DNA of 64,000 bases from Methylocella sp. (GTDB lineage: Bacteria > Pseudomonadota > Alphaproteobacteria > Rhizobiales > Beijerinckiaceae). This document shows positions 55,243 to 63,412 of the stretch, piece by piece. The notes under the pieces are model-generated. The model had not been told where the DNA came from. It saw only the letters and a list, made by a program, of their open reading frames with translations, and searched no databases. The stretch lies in the NCBI GenBank assembly GCA_037200525.1, contig JBBCGG010000001.1, positions 4,332,501 to 4,396,500 on the forward strand, in the 5' to 3' direction. Position 1 is the first letter of the stretch. Every line of letters starts with the position of its first letter. The translations under genes and the position numbers were made by a program.

Positions 55243-56241
55243 ATGATTGCTTCCCATACGCTGAAAGCCGGACTCCTCGGCGCATTCATCGCTCTTGCTT
55301 CACCTCTTCTTTCTGCATCCGCAGGAGAAATCCCATCGCAGCCTGAATCCGGCTCCGTGTCGATCGGCGTGCAACCGTGGCTCGGTTACGGTCAGTGGTA
55401 CGTCGCGGAGGCGAAGGGCATCTTCAAGAAGGTCGGCTTGCAGGACGTGAAGATCCAGAACTTCGTCGAGCAGAAGGACATCAATGCCGCGATGGCGAGC
55501 GGCTCGCTTGATGTCGCTTCCCTGCCAACGAACACGGCGCTCAGCATGAAGGCGGCCGGGCTGCCGATCAAGATCGTCGCCCTGCTCGATTTCTCGATGG
55601 CGGCGGACGCTATCATCAGCGGCCCAGACATCAAGACCATCAAAGATCTCAAGGGAAAGAAGGTCGCTTTCGAGCAAGGCGCCACGAGCGACGTATTGCT
55701 GAACTACGCTTTGCAGGCCAACGGCATGACGATCGCGGACATCGAGCAGGTGCCGATGCCGGCCGCCAACGCCGGGTCGGCGCTGATCGCGGGACAGGTG
55801 CCGGTCGCGGTGACCTACGAACCGTATATCAGCGCCGCGGAGGCGCAAGATTCCAAGATCAAGCTGCTTTACACCGCCGGCGTCAACCCGGGCGTCATCA
55901 GCGACGTTCTGGTCGTGCGCGAGGATATTCTCGCCAAGAAGCCAGGCCAGGTGCTTGCGTTGATTAAGGCGTGGGATGAGGCGCTTAAGGATTACAAGGC
56001 AAACATGTCCGTCGATAGAGACATCATTGCAAAGGGCGTCGGCGCGACAGTAGAAGAACTGAAGACCGCGTTTGACGGCGTCGAGTTCTATTCGCTCGCG
56101 CAGAACCGCGAAACTTTGACCACCAGCTTCTCGACCAAGACGCTCAAAGACGTGGGAGATGCAGCGCAGAAGGCGGGTCTTCTGGAGAAGCCGGTCGCAT
56201 CCGCGGACATCATCGTCTCGGACTTTATCAACGCCCGTTAG
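55243..56241 (+). CDS. ABC transporter substrate-binding protein (NitT/TauT/SsuA type)
   Basis: A 332-residue periplasmic protein. Signal peptide (LKAGLLGAFIALASPLLSASAGE), then the NMT1/SsuA-like fold: VSIGVQPWLGYGQWYVAEAKGIFKKVGLQDVKIQNFVEQKDINAAMASGSLDVASLPTNTALSMKAAGLPIKIVALLDFS, and SNDVL-like loop KVAFEQGATSDVLLNYAL. It binds a small organic ligand (aliphatic sulfonate, nitrile, pyrimidine precursor or aromatic acid). AAGGAG lies 8 bases before the ATG. First gene of a three-gene importer downstream of the dehydrogenases. Confidence 0.92.
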   Translation: MIASHTLKAGLLGAFIALASPLLSASAGEIPSQPESGSVSIGVQPWLGYGQWYVAEAKGIFKKVGLQDVKIQNFVEQKDINAAMASGSLDVASLPTNTALSMKAAGLPIKIVALLDFSMAADAIISGPDIKTIKDLKGKKVAFEQGATSDVLLNYALQANGMTIADIEQVPMPAANAGSALIAGQVPVAVTYEPYISAAEAQDSKIKLLYTAGVNPGVISDVLVVREDILAKKPGQVLALIKAWDEALKDYKANMSVDRDIIAKGVGATVEELKTAFDGVEFYSLAQNRETLTTSFSTKTLKDVGDAAQKAGLLEKPVASADIIVSDFINAR

Positions 56242-56279
56242 TCACATCCAAATGGCGCCGTCGCCGCCGAGGTCAGATT

Positions 56280-57131
56280 ATGAATGTCACTGAGACGGCG
56301 CGTGCCTCTGCAATCCATTCAGGCCCGCGCCGCCGCAAGAGACGACGGCGCGGCGGCATGGGCGCTCCACTTGAGCGCTCTCAATTTCTGGGCCTCGCGG
56401 CGCTCGTTTTCATCGCCCTCGGCGTATTATGGTTCGCGGCGAGCGAAGCCAATCTGGTTCGGCCGATCTTTCTTCCGTCTCCGTCAAGCGTGATGGCGCA
56501 GCTCGGCAAGCTCGCCGCCAATGGGACGCTCTGGTCCGATCTCACGGTCAGCGTCTATCGGATCGTGGTCGGTTTCGCGCTTGCATCCATCATGGCCATT
56601 CCAATCGGAGCGCTCGTCGGCAGCTACCGGACCTGGGAGGCCGCCATCGAGCCTCTCGTCGATTTCATCCGCTACATGCCTGTCGTCGCGTTCGTTCCGC
56701 TTTCGATTCTATGGGTTGGCACCGGCGACGGACAGAAGTTCCTGATCATTTGGATCGGCACCTTCTTCCAGCAGGTGCTGTTGATCATGGACAATGTAAA
56801 GCGCGTGCCTTCCGACTTCATCGGACTCGGCCGCACGCTCGGCCTCAGCGATCGGCAGATCCTTATGCGCATCGTTCTTCCCAGCGCAATGCCTGGCATC
56901 TGGGACACTCTTCGCATCAGCCTCGGCTGGGCCTGGACTTGGCTCGTCGTAGCGGAACTCGTCGCCGCGACCTCGGGCCTTGGTTATCGCATTGTTGTCG
57001 CGCAGCGCTTTTTCCAGACCAACACAATCTTCGGCTACATCCTTCTTTTGGGCTTTCTCGGTTTGGTCACCGATCAGATCATGAAGGGCATCGCCAATGT
57101 GCTCTTTCGCTATTCGTCGAGGCCGCAATGA
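56280..57131 (+). CDS. ABC transporter permease (NitT/TauT family)
   Basis: A 283-residue inner-membrane permease with about six helices. FLGLAALVFIALGVLWFAASEANLVRPIFLPSPSSVMAQL is the typical start of SsuC/TauC proteins; the EAA loop is in RTLGLSDRQILMRIVLPSAMPGIWDTLRISLGWAWTWLVVAEL. The first 35 residues are basic and not conserved. The stop overlaps the ATPase start by ATGA. Confidence 0.93.
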   Translation: MNVTETARASAIHSGPRRRKRRRRGGMGAPLERSQFLGLAALVFIALGVLWFAASEANLVRPIFLPSPSSVMAQLGKLAANGTLWSDLTVSVYRIVVGFALASIMAIPIGALVGSYRTWEAAIEPLVDFIRYMPVVAFVPLSILWVGTGDGQKFLIIWIGTFFQQVLLIMDNVKRVPSDFIGLGRTLGLSDRQILMRIVLPSAMPGIWDTLRISLGWAWTWLVVAELVAATSGLGYRIVVAQRFFQTNTIFGYILLLGFLGLVTDQIMKGIANVLFRYSSRPQ

Positions 57132-57970
57132 TCGCGCCTCTCTCCTCAGCGTATCCGGTTCGCGAGCCTCCGCCGCCCAAGCTTGAGATTCGTCATCTGA
57201 ACAAAAGCTTTGGCAGCGGGCCGCGTCAGGTCGAAATCTTGCGCAACATCAATCTCGACCTCGCGAATAATGAATTCGTATCGCTGGTCGGCACATCCGG
57301 ATGCGGCAAGAGCACCCTGCTTTCCATCGTCGCTGGACTTGAAACATTCGACGACCCGACTTCCGAGGATTTCGATTACGCGCCGGTGAAGATCGACGGC
57401 GAAGCGATCCTTGGTCCAGGGCTTGATCGCGGCGTCGTCTTCCAGACCTATACCCTGCTGCCGTGGCTGACTGCGCGGCAGAACGTGGAATTCGCGCTGC
57501 GCGCCGCCGGGTACGACGCGGCCGCCCGCAAACGGATCGCCAACGAGCATATTGAGCTCGTCAAACTTGAGAGATTCGCCGACGCCTATCCCAGCGAACT
57601 ATCCGGCGGCATGAAGCAGCGCGTCGCGATCGCCCGCGCGCTTTCGTATCGGCCGAAAGTATTGCTGATGGATGAGCCTTTCGGCGCGCTCGACGCGCTG
57701 ACGCGTCAGCAGATGCAAGATTTGCTCACGCAGATTTGGGAGGAGCACAAGCTGACGGTGCTCTTCGTCACGCATGACGTCGAGGAGGCGGTCTTTTTAT
57801 CGGATAAGATCGTCGTCATGGGAATTGGCCCTGGTCGCATCCGGGAGACATTTCTTGTCGATCTGCCTCGCCCCAGAAGCCCTGATATCATCGAGAGCGA
57901 GGCTTTCATCGCCCTTCAGCGCAACGTGCTGAGATCGATCCGCGAAGCTTCGCAGCGCTTGGAAACGTAG
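57128..57970 (+). CDS. ABC transporter ATP-binding protein (NitT/TauT family)
   Basis: A 280-residue ATPase. Walker A GTSGCGKST, Q-loop GVVFQTYTLLPWLTARQNVEFAL, signature LSGGMKQRVAIARAL, Walker B VLLMDEPFGALDALTR and switch His in VLFVTHDVEEAVFLSDKIVVM are all present, matching SsuB/TauB. A short insertion (ETFDDPTSEDFDYAPVKIDGE) before the Q-loop is unusual. It completes the importer with the two preceding genes. Confidence 0.94.
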   Translation: MIAPLSSAYPVREPPPPKLEIRHLNKSFGSGPRQVEILRNINLDLANNEFVSLVGTSGCGKSTLLSIVAGLETFDDPTSEDFDYAPVKIDGEAILGPGLDRGVVFQTYTLLPWLTARQNVEFALRAAGYDAAARKRIANEHIELVKLERFADAYPSELSGGMKQRVAIARALSYRPKVLLMDEPFGALDALTRQQMQDLLTQIWEEHKLTVLFVTHDVEEAVFLSDKIVVMGIGPGRIRETFLVDLPRPRSPDIIESEAFIALQRNVLRSIREASQRLET

Positions 57971-58024
57971 AACGCGCGACGAAGTCGCCGCCGGCGTGGA
58001 ACTCATCGCCGATGACGACGGCGG

Positions 58025-58567
58025 TCATGCGTCGTCTTCAGCATTGCCGATCGTCTCCATCAAATGGCGCGCCTCGGCGTCCATGGCCAAGAGCGTGATG
58101 TCCGGCATGCGGCTCAGGAAAAGAACGCCATCGAGGTGATCCACCTCACGCTGAAGGACGCGCGCGAAGAGTCCTCGCGCTTCGCCGCCGATCGCTTGCC
58201 CATCGAGATCTTGCGCGCGCCAAGCGACCTTCGACCAGCGCGGCACGATCCCGCGGATGCCTGGAATCGAGAGACAGCCCTCGACGCCGTCCTCACGCTC
58301 GCCGCCGATCGGCTCCAGCACAGGATTTACGAGCACTAAGGGGGCGATATCGCGCCCCTCTTCGCGCGAGGCGATCGGCAGCGCCACGACCAGGCGGAGA
58401 CTCTCGTCGACCTGCGGCGCCGCAATGCCAATCCCGCCCGCGTCACGCATAGTCGCAATCATATCCTCTGCGAGCGAGCGGATTTCGGACGCTGTCGGAT
58501 CGGCGACCGTGGCCGCCCGCGCCGCAAGAACGGGATTACCCATAAGCTCAATTGTGCGAATAATCAT
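58025..58567 (-). CDS. Peptide deformylase-like protein lacking a metal-binding His
   Basis: A 180-residue protein of the deformylase family, which removes formyl groups from nascent proteins. Motif I GIGIAAPQ (45-52) and motif II EGCLS (Cys98) are intact, but motif III reads QREVDH (139-144) instead of QHExDH: His140, a metal ligand, is Arg. Glu141 and His144 remain. It is thus probably inactive as a classical deformylase or uses another function; a canonical def is likely elsewhere in the genome. No related neighbours; convergent with the ABC importer. Confidence 0.85.
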   Translation of the reverse strand: MIIRTIELMGNPVLAARAATVADPTASEIRSLAEDMIATMRDAGGIGIAAPQVDESLRLVVALPIASREEGRDIAPLVLVNPVLEPIGGEREDGVEGCLSIPGIRGIVPRWSKVAWRAQDLDGQAIGGEARGLFARVLQREVDHLDGVLFLSRMPDITLLAMDAEARHLMETIGNAEDDA

Positions 58568-58734
58568 TATGGTAGAGGCTTCATGCGAGAGAATGATGGT
58601 GAAGCATGTTTATTGGAGGCGGTACGTCAAGCCCTTTGTTCTTTGAATTCAATAGGAGCTGCATGCTGATCCGGCGTCGCGTTGCCTCGCCTTATTTCTC
58701 CATGCTAGACCCGACGCCGACATAGGAGTTTGTC

Positions 58735-59523
58735 TTGGACTTGGCGCATTCCACCCTGGCCGTGTTGGCTGGCGGCCTCGTCGGCTTCACCCTCGGTCTG
58801 ATCGGGAGCGGGGGGTCAATCATCGCGACGCCGCTGCTGCTCTACGTCGTTGGCTTGCAGCCGCATGTCGCCATCGGCACGAGCGCCCTTGCTGTTTCCG
58901 CCAATGCTTTTGTCAATTTTGGCGGCTATGCGCGGGCCGGCAATGTGCGCTGGCGCAGCGCGGTAGAGTTCGCAGTCGTTGGCATCGTCGGCGCAGCGCT
59001 CGGCTCGACGCTCGGCAAGACCGTTGACGGCCAGCGGCTGCTCTTCCTGTTCGCGATCCTCATGGCTTTCGTCGGCGCGCTGATGCTGCGGCGCAACCAC
59101 CATAGGACGAGCGCCTTCGGTCCAGAGGCGGCGGCGACGAGACACGGCGACCTGCTCGTGATAGGCACGGCGCTCGGGGTGGGAGGCCTGTCCGGTTTCT
59201 TTGGGATCGGCGGCGGCTTTTTGATCGTGCCGAGCCTGCTGTTCTCGACCGGCGCGCCGATGATCTGCGCCATTGGCTCCTCTCTGTTGGCTGTCGGAGC
59301 CTTCGGCCTCGTCACCGCCGTGAACTACGGCATGTCGGGATTGATTGACTGGTAGGTCGCCGCCGAATGCCTCTCAGGCGGCGTTCTCGGCGGATTTCTC
59401 GGGATGTGGCTCGGCGTCCACCTCGCCTCGCGGAACGAGGCGTTGAAGCGGATATTCGGAGTGGTGGTTTTGGCGACTGCCGGCTATATGCTCTACCGCA
59501 ACGCGGCAGCGCTTCTTCGGTGA
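58735..59523 (+). pseudogene. TauE/SafE-type sulfite/sulfonate exporter interrupted by an in-frame TAG
   Basis: The first 206 codons give a TauE/SafE membrane protein: LVGFTLGLIGSGGSIIATPLLLYVVGLQPHVAIGTSALAVSANAFVNF and a second repeat GGLSGFFGIGGGFLIVPSLLF. After GMSGLIDW there is TAG (59353-59355), and the same frame continues with VAAECLSGGVLGGFLGMWLG...ALKRIFGVVVLATAGYMLYRNAAALL to a TGA at 59521, the normal end of the family. One codon is therefore mutated. It starts at TTG with AGGAG 7 bases upstream. The truncated form lacks the last two helices. Confidence 0.8.
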
Positions 59524-59665
59524 ACGCGATGCTGATCGAGCAAACCCTTAGGCAATTTACGGACCGATCTCTAATTCCAATTGATTTAAACGCATCAATC
59601 AATTGGAAGAGCCGTTTCGACTCCGCTAAATACTCGAAGGCATAAAACTCGAAAGGAGAAATATT

Positions 59666-60453
59666 ATGGTGGGGTTGTCTGATCGACGGAATGCTTTGAA
59701 AGGCTTTGGGATCGCCGCCGGCCTCGCGGCCTTGAGTGCAGGCGGAGCAAGCGCTGCGCCGACTGCCTCGACCTCCTTGCTGCCGAAGGGCGCCACCCGG
59801 CTTCAGGAGTTAACCGACCGGCTCGCACAGGCGCCGCGGCGGCGCGATTTCAAGACCGTGCCTATGATCCTGACGACGCCAGATCAATGGGATCATGAAG
59901 CCCTCTCGGAAGTGATCGCATATCAGCCGTTTCCGAAACAGGTATGGGACAATACCGACATCGGCGGACCCTGGCTGAATCTGATGCGCAACTCCATGAA
60001 CGCTCAGATCTGGTCGTTCAAGCATGCGGAGTTTCTGGCGGTCTCGAATACGCATGGCAGCCGCAATTGGCGCTCTACGATCAAGAAATGTGGGACAAAT
60101 ACCAACTTACCAAGCTTGCCGGCGACAAGTTCAAGACCAATACGTTGATCAACGAGCCGAAAGCGGCTTCTTCGGATCCCGCCAATTATGAAGATCCAGA
60201 GGGCGCATTCTCCCCGCGCGCCAATTCGATCCCCGCATTGCAGCGCCGCGGCGTCGTATTTATGTCATGTCACAATGCAATCTGGGAACAGGCCGCCAAG
60301 CTGATCGAGAGCGAGGTCAACCCCGACAAGCTTTCGCACGAAGCATTGGTCGCGGAATTGACCAACCATCTGATCCCAGGCGTAGTGCTCACTCCTGGTG
60401 CGGTTGGGACCGCGCCCGAGTTGCAGCAGGCCGGCTTCCATTATGCTAAATGA
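59666..60453 (+). pseudogene. Secreted DsrE-like protein, frameshifted
   Basis: The first part has a twin-arginine-like leader (DRRNALKGFGIAAGLAALSAGGASAAP) and continues RLQELTDRLAQAPRRRDFKTVPMILTTPDQWDHEALSEVI...AQIWSFKHAEFLAVSNTHGS. The remainder, LALYDQEMWDKYQLTKLAGDKFKTNTLI...RGVVFMSCHNAIWEQAAKLIESEVNP, is in another frame. One base seems missing at about 60058-60063. VVFMSCHNA recalls the Cys region of DsrE-like proteins. Proteins of this kind accompany periplasmic sulfur cytochromes. It has a strong AAAGGAG ribosome site. The family name is tentative. Confidence 0.6.
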
Positions 60454-61484
60454 GAGAAATCATAATGCGGCATAATTTCAGATATCGTGCTGCGCTACGG
60501 TCCGCGATCTTCGCCGCCGCCGTTCTGGCGGGATCTGCGACAACGTTCGCGGAGGATCAGGGATGGAGCGGCAAGGCCGAGGCGCCTCGATACAAAGAAG
60601 ATATCTTTCCCCCGTGGCAGCATGGTCAAAATAATGACGCGCTAAACCGCGGCCTCGAGTTCACCGTGCCCGAGGTGGACGACCTTGCCGATTTTCATGG
60701 CGACCTCACCGATCCTAAGCTGGTGCTCTATGTCGGCGGCAATTACTTCTTCGCGATGGCGCCGTTGACGCAGGCTTTTGAGGCGCGGCGCCCAGAGTAC
60801 AAGGGCCGGATCTTCTGGGAGACGATACCGCCAGGGCTCTTGGTGAAGCAGATGGAAGCCGGCGGCACCGTCACGTCAGGCAACATGACATGGACCGTCA
60901 AACCCGACGCATATTTCGCCGGGCTGATGAAGGTCAACCAGTTGATCGAGCAAGGGCTGTTGACCGGCCCGGCCGTGCCCTACGTGACCAATACCCTGAC
61001 CATCATGGTGCCAAAAGGCAATCCGGCGGGCATTACCGGTCTCGCGGATCTTGGCAAGCCGAGCGTGAAATTGGCGATGCCCAATCCCGAGTTCGAGGGG
61101 ATCGTCCGGCAGATCAAGGCATCGCTTGAAAAGGCCGGCGGCGAGTCCCTCGTCCGCGCGGTCTACGAGACCAAGGTCAAGGATGGCAGCTCCATTCTGA
61201 CGCATATTCACCATCGCCAAACGCCGCTGTTTCTAATGCAGGGGATCGCCGACGCCGGCGTGACTTGGCAGTCGGAGGCGTTGTTCCAGGAACAGGCTGG
61301 CCATCCGATCGCGCATGTGGATATTCCCGTCGCCGAGAACTCCACCGCCATCTACGCCGGCGCCGCAGTGAAGGGGGCGGCGCATCCCGAGGCCGCGAAA
61401 GCATGGCTCGACTTCATCCACTCCCCCGAGGCGCTGAGCATCTTCGAGCGCTATGGCTTCAAACCTTATAATTCTGAGAACTGA
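60450..61484 (+). CDS. Periplasmic substrate-binding protein, ModA-like
   Basis: A 344-residue exported protein (signal peptide RSAIFAAAVLAGSATTFAED). The core LVLYVGGNYFFAMAPLTQAFEARRPEYKGRIFWETIPPG...NTLTIMVPKGNPAGITGLADLGKPSVKLAMPNPEFEGIVRQIKASLEKAGGESL and AHPEAAKAWLDFIHSPEALSIFERYGF is the ModA/AfuA-like (SBP_bac_11) fold. No permease or ATPase is adjacent, so it may act as a soluble redox or ligand carrier with the neighbouring cytochromes. The start overlaps the previous stop (ATGA); a second Met at 60465 is possible. Confidence 0.8.
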   Translation: MREIIMRHNFRYRAALRSAIFAAAVLAGSATTFAEDQGWSGKAEAPRYKEDIFPPWQHGQNNDALNRGLEFTVPEVDDLADFHGDLTDPKLVLYVGGNYFFAMAPLTQAFEARRPEYKGRIFWETIPPGLLVKQMEAGGTVTSGNMTWTVKPDAYFAGLMKVNQLIEQGLLTGPAVPYVTNTLTIMVPKGNPAGITGLADLGKPSVKLAMPNPEFEGIVRQIKASLEKAGGESLVRAVYETKVKDGSSILTHIHHRQTPLFLMQGIADAGVTWQSEALFQEQAGHPIAHVDIPVAENSTAIYAGAAVKGAAHPEAAKAWLDFIHSPEALSIFERYGFKPYNSEN

Positions 61485-61492
61485 AGTTACTT

Positions 61493-61528
61493 GAGAGATC
61501 TGCCTGGTCAGATCTGGGCAGATCTCTC
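61493..61528. terminator. Hairpin with 12-bp perfect stem after the ModA-like gene
   Basis: GAGAGATCTGCC (61493-61504) pairs perfectly with GGCAGATCTCTC (61517-61528) over a 12-base loop that carries another AGATCTG. There is no T tract, so it may be a transcript-end or stability hairpin. Confidence 0.5.
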
Positions 61529-61748
61529 GCAATCCAAGACCCTTCGTTGAGCTGCCCGAGGCATCGCTGAGGGCTGGCCACTATCCGGCGGATTTCAGAT
61601 TAGGTAGAATCAAAGATCCAATGGAAAGATTTTTGGCGGTTGGCATGATTCTGGAAAAACGGCGCAAGACGCGCCGATCCGCCGCCGGGAGGAGCGGCGC
61701 CTGCTCCACCCCTCCCCGCGCTCGTTACGAATTGAGCAGGAAATCGCG

Positions 61749-62651
61749 ATGACGCTCGAACAGCTTCGCATTTTCGTCGCTGTTGCTGAGCGGCAGCATG
61801 TCACGCAGGCCGCGCGTGCTCTCAACCTTGCGCAGTCCGCGGCGAGCGCCGCCATCGCCGCGTTGGAAGCTCAGCACGACACGCGCCTTTTCAATCGGGT
61901 CGGCCGCGGCATCGAGCTCACCGTTGCGGGTCGGATATTTTTGGAAGAAGCCCGAGCCGTGCTGGCGCGAGCGGCGATGGCGGAGCTCGCCCTCACGGAG
62001 TTGGGGGCCTTGCGGCGAGGCGTTCTCTCGATTCAGGCGAGCCAAACGATCGCGAGCTACTGGCTGCCGCGCCACTTGATCGCATTCCACGGCGCCCATC
62101 CGCAGATCGATATCCGCTTGTCCGTCGGCAACACGTTGCAAGTCGCAAGATCCGTCGTTGAAGGACTGGCTGAGCTGAGTTTCGTCGAAGGCGACTTCGA
62201 TGACTCGGCGCTTAGCGCGACAGACCTTGCGCGCGACCGACTGATTATCGTCGTCGGTCAGCAGCACCCATGGGCTGAACGCGCGAAGATAGAGCCGGAG
62301 GACCTGTCTCAGTCCGACTGGATCATGCGAGAACCGGGTTCTGGAACCAGGTCTTCGTTCGAGGCGGCGATCGAAGGATTTGGCCTCGCGCCGAGCCAAC
62401 TCCGCGTCGCATTGGAGCTCCCGTCTAACGAAGCTGTACGCGCTGCGGTGGAGGCCGGCGCCGCAGCGGGTGCCCTTTCGGCTTCGGTCGCTGCGCCCAG
62501 CATTGAGTCGGGATTGCTGCATCACCTCGCGCTCGATTTACCCGAGCGGGTATTTCGCGTTCTGCGACACCGCGAGCGGTTTTCGAGCAACGCCGCCGAA
62601 GCCCTTTTGGCAATGATCAACGAAGCGACGCCGAGCAGGAGAGCCGCATGA
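61749..62651 (+). CDS. LysR-family transcriptional regulator
   Basis: A 300-residue regulator: winged helix MTLEQLRIFVAVAERQHVTQAARALNLAQSAASAAIAALEAQHDTRLFNRVGRGIELTVAGRIFLEEARAVL (1-75), then a LysR substrate domain (LSIQASQTIASYWLPRHLIAFHGAHPQIDIRLSVGNT). It resembles CysB/CbbR-type members often linked with sulfur or carbon metabolism. An AGGAAA site precedes the ATG. Its stop overlaps the cytochrome start (ATGA), so regulator and cytochromes are one operon. Confidence 0.92.
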   Translation: MTLEQLRIFVAVAERQHVTQAARALNLAQSAASAAIAALEAQHDTRLFNRVGRGIELTVAGRIFLEEARAVLARAAMAELALTELGALRRGVLSIQASQTIASYWLPRHLIAFHGAHPQIDIRLSVGNTLQVARSVVEGLAELSFVEGDFDDSALSATDLARDRLIIVVGQQHPWAERAKIEPEDLSQSDWIMREPGSGTRSSFEAAIEGFGLAPSQLRVALELPSNEAVRAAVEAGAAAGALSASVAAPSIESGLLHHLALDLPERVFRVLRHRERFSSNAAEALLAMINEATPSRRAA

Positions 62652-63412
62652 CATCAACGATGACTCGCTTGCAAAAGTCGCAAACGCTCCAAGGACGGCG
62701 GGAGGCAGGATCGCTTGCTTGGCTGGCGTTGCTCGGCTTGGCCTTCGTATGCGGATCAGCTCGGGCGGATGACGCGCCGGCGGCCGGCGGCCTCGGCGCG
62801 CAGATCGCAACGTCGGGTACCAACAAGGGCGCGCCGGCCTGCTCCGCCTGCCACGGCGCGAATGGCGAGGGCCAGGATGGGGCGGGGATTCCCCGGCTCG
62901 CGGGGCTCGACGCCGCCTATATCGCGCGACAGTTCGCCAGTTTTGAAGACGGCAGCCGGTCCAACGATACAATGAAGTTCATCGTCACGAACTTGACGGC
63001 GGCGGATCGCGATGCAGTCGCAAAATATTATGCCGCTCTGCCAGCGCCGAAGCTCGCGACGTCGATGACGCCGGTAAATGCGGCCGGTCAAGAGCTGGCG
63101 CAGCGGGGAGCCTGGGGCGTCGGCGTACCGCCTTGCGCCTCGTGCCATGGGGCGCAGGGACAAGGGGTCGGCGCATCCTTTCCGCCGCTCGCTGGCCAGC
63201 CGTCCTCCTATATTGTCAGCCAATTCAATGCATGGCGCGACGGTTCGCGACATAACGATCCAATGGGGTTGATGCATGGCATTGCGACGCGTCTTTCAGA
63301 CGCGCAGATTGCAGATGTCGCTGCCTATTACGCGATGCTTTCGGCCCAATCCGGGCCGCCCAACGCATCCGCTACGTCGAAATCGCCTACAGATGGGAAG
63401 GTGGTCCAATGA
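62648..63412 (+). CDS. Di-haem cytochrome c (cytochrome c4 / TsdB-like)
   Basis: A 254-residue periplasmic protein with a membrane-targeting N-terminus (SLAWLALLGLAFVCGSARAD). It has two c-haem motifs, CSACH and CASCH, each followed by the GxxGxG...P.LAG...YI..QF pattern of cytochrome c4. It may accept electrons from the next cytochrome, as TsdB does from thiosulfate dehydrogenase TsdA. ATGA overlaps at both ends tie it to LysR and to the TsdA-like gene. Confidence 0.9.
   Translation: MTSTMTRLQKSQTLQGRREAGSLAWLALLGLAFVCGSARADDAPAAGGLGAQIATSGTNKGAPACSACHGANGEGQDGAGIPRLAGLDAAYIARQFASFEDGSRSNDTMKFIVTNLTAADRDAVAKYYAALPAPKLATSMTPVNAAGQELAQRGAWGVGVPPCASCHGAQGQGVGASFPPLAGQPSSYIVSQFNAWRDGSRHNDPMGLMHGIATRLSDAQIADVAAYYAMLSAQSGPPNASATSKSPTDGKVVQ

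Noticed and set aside
54202-55257. 351-residue minus-strand frame
   Set aside because: Antisense to the aldehyde dehydrogenase, whose catalytic motifs are on the plus strand.
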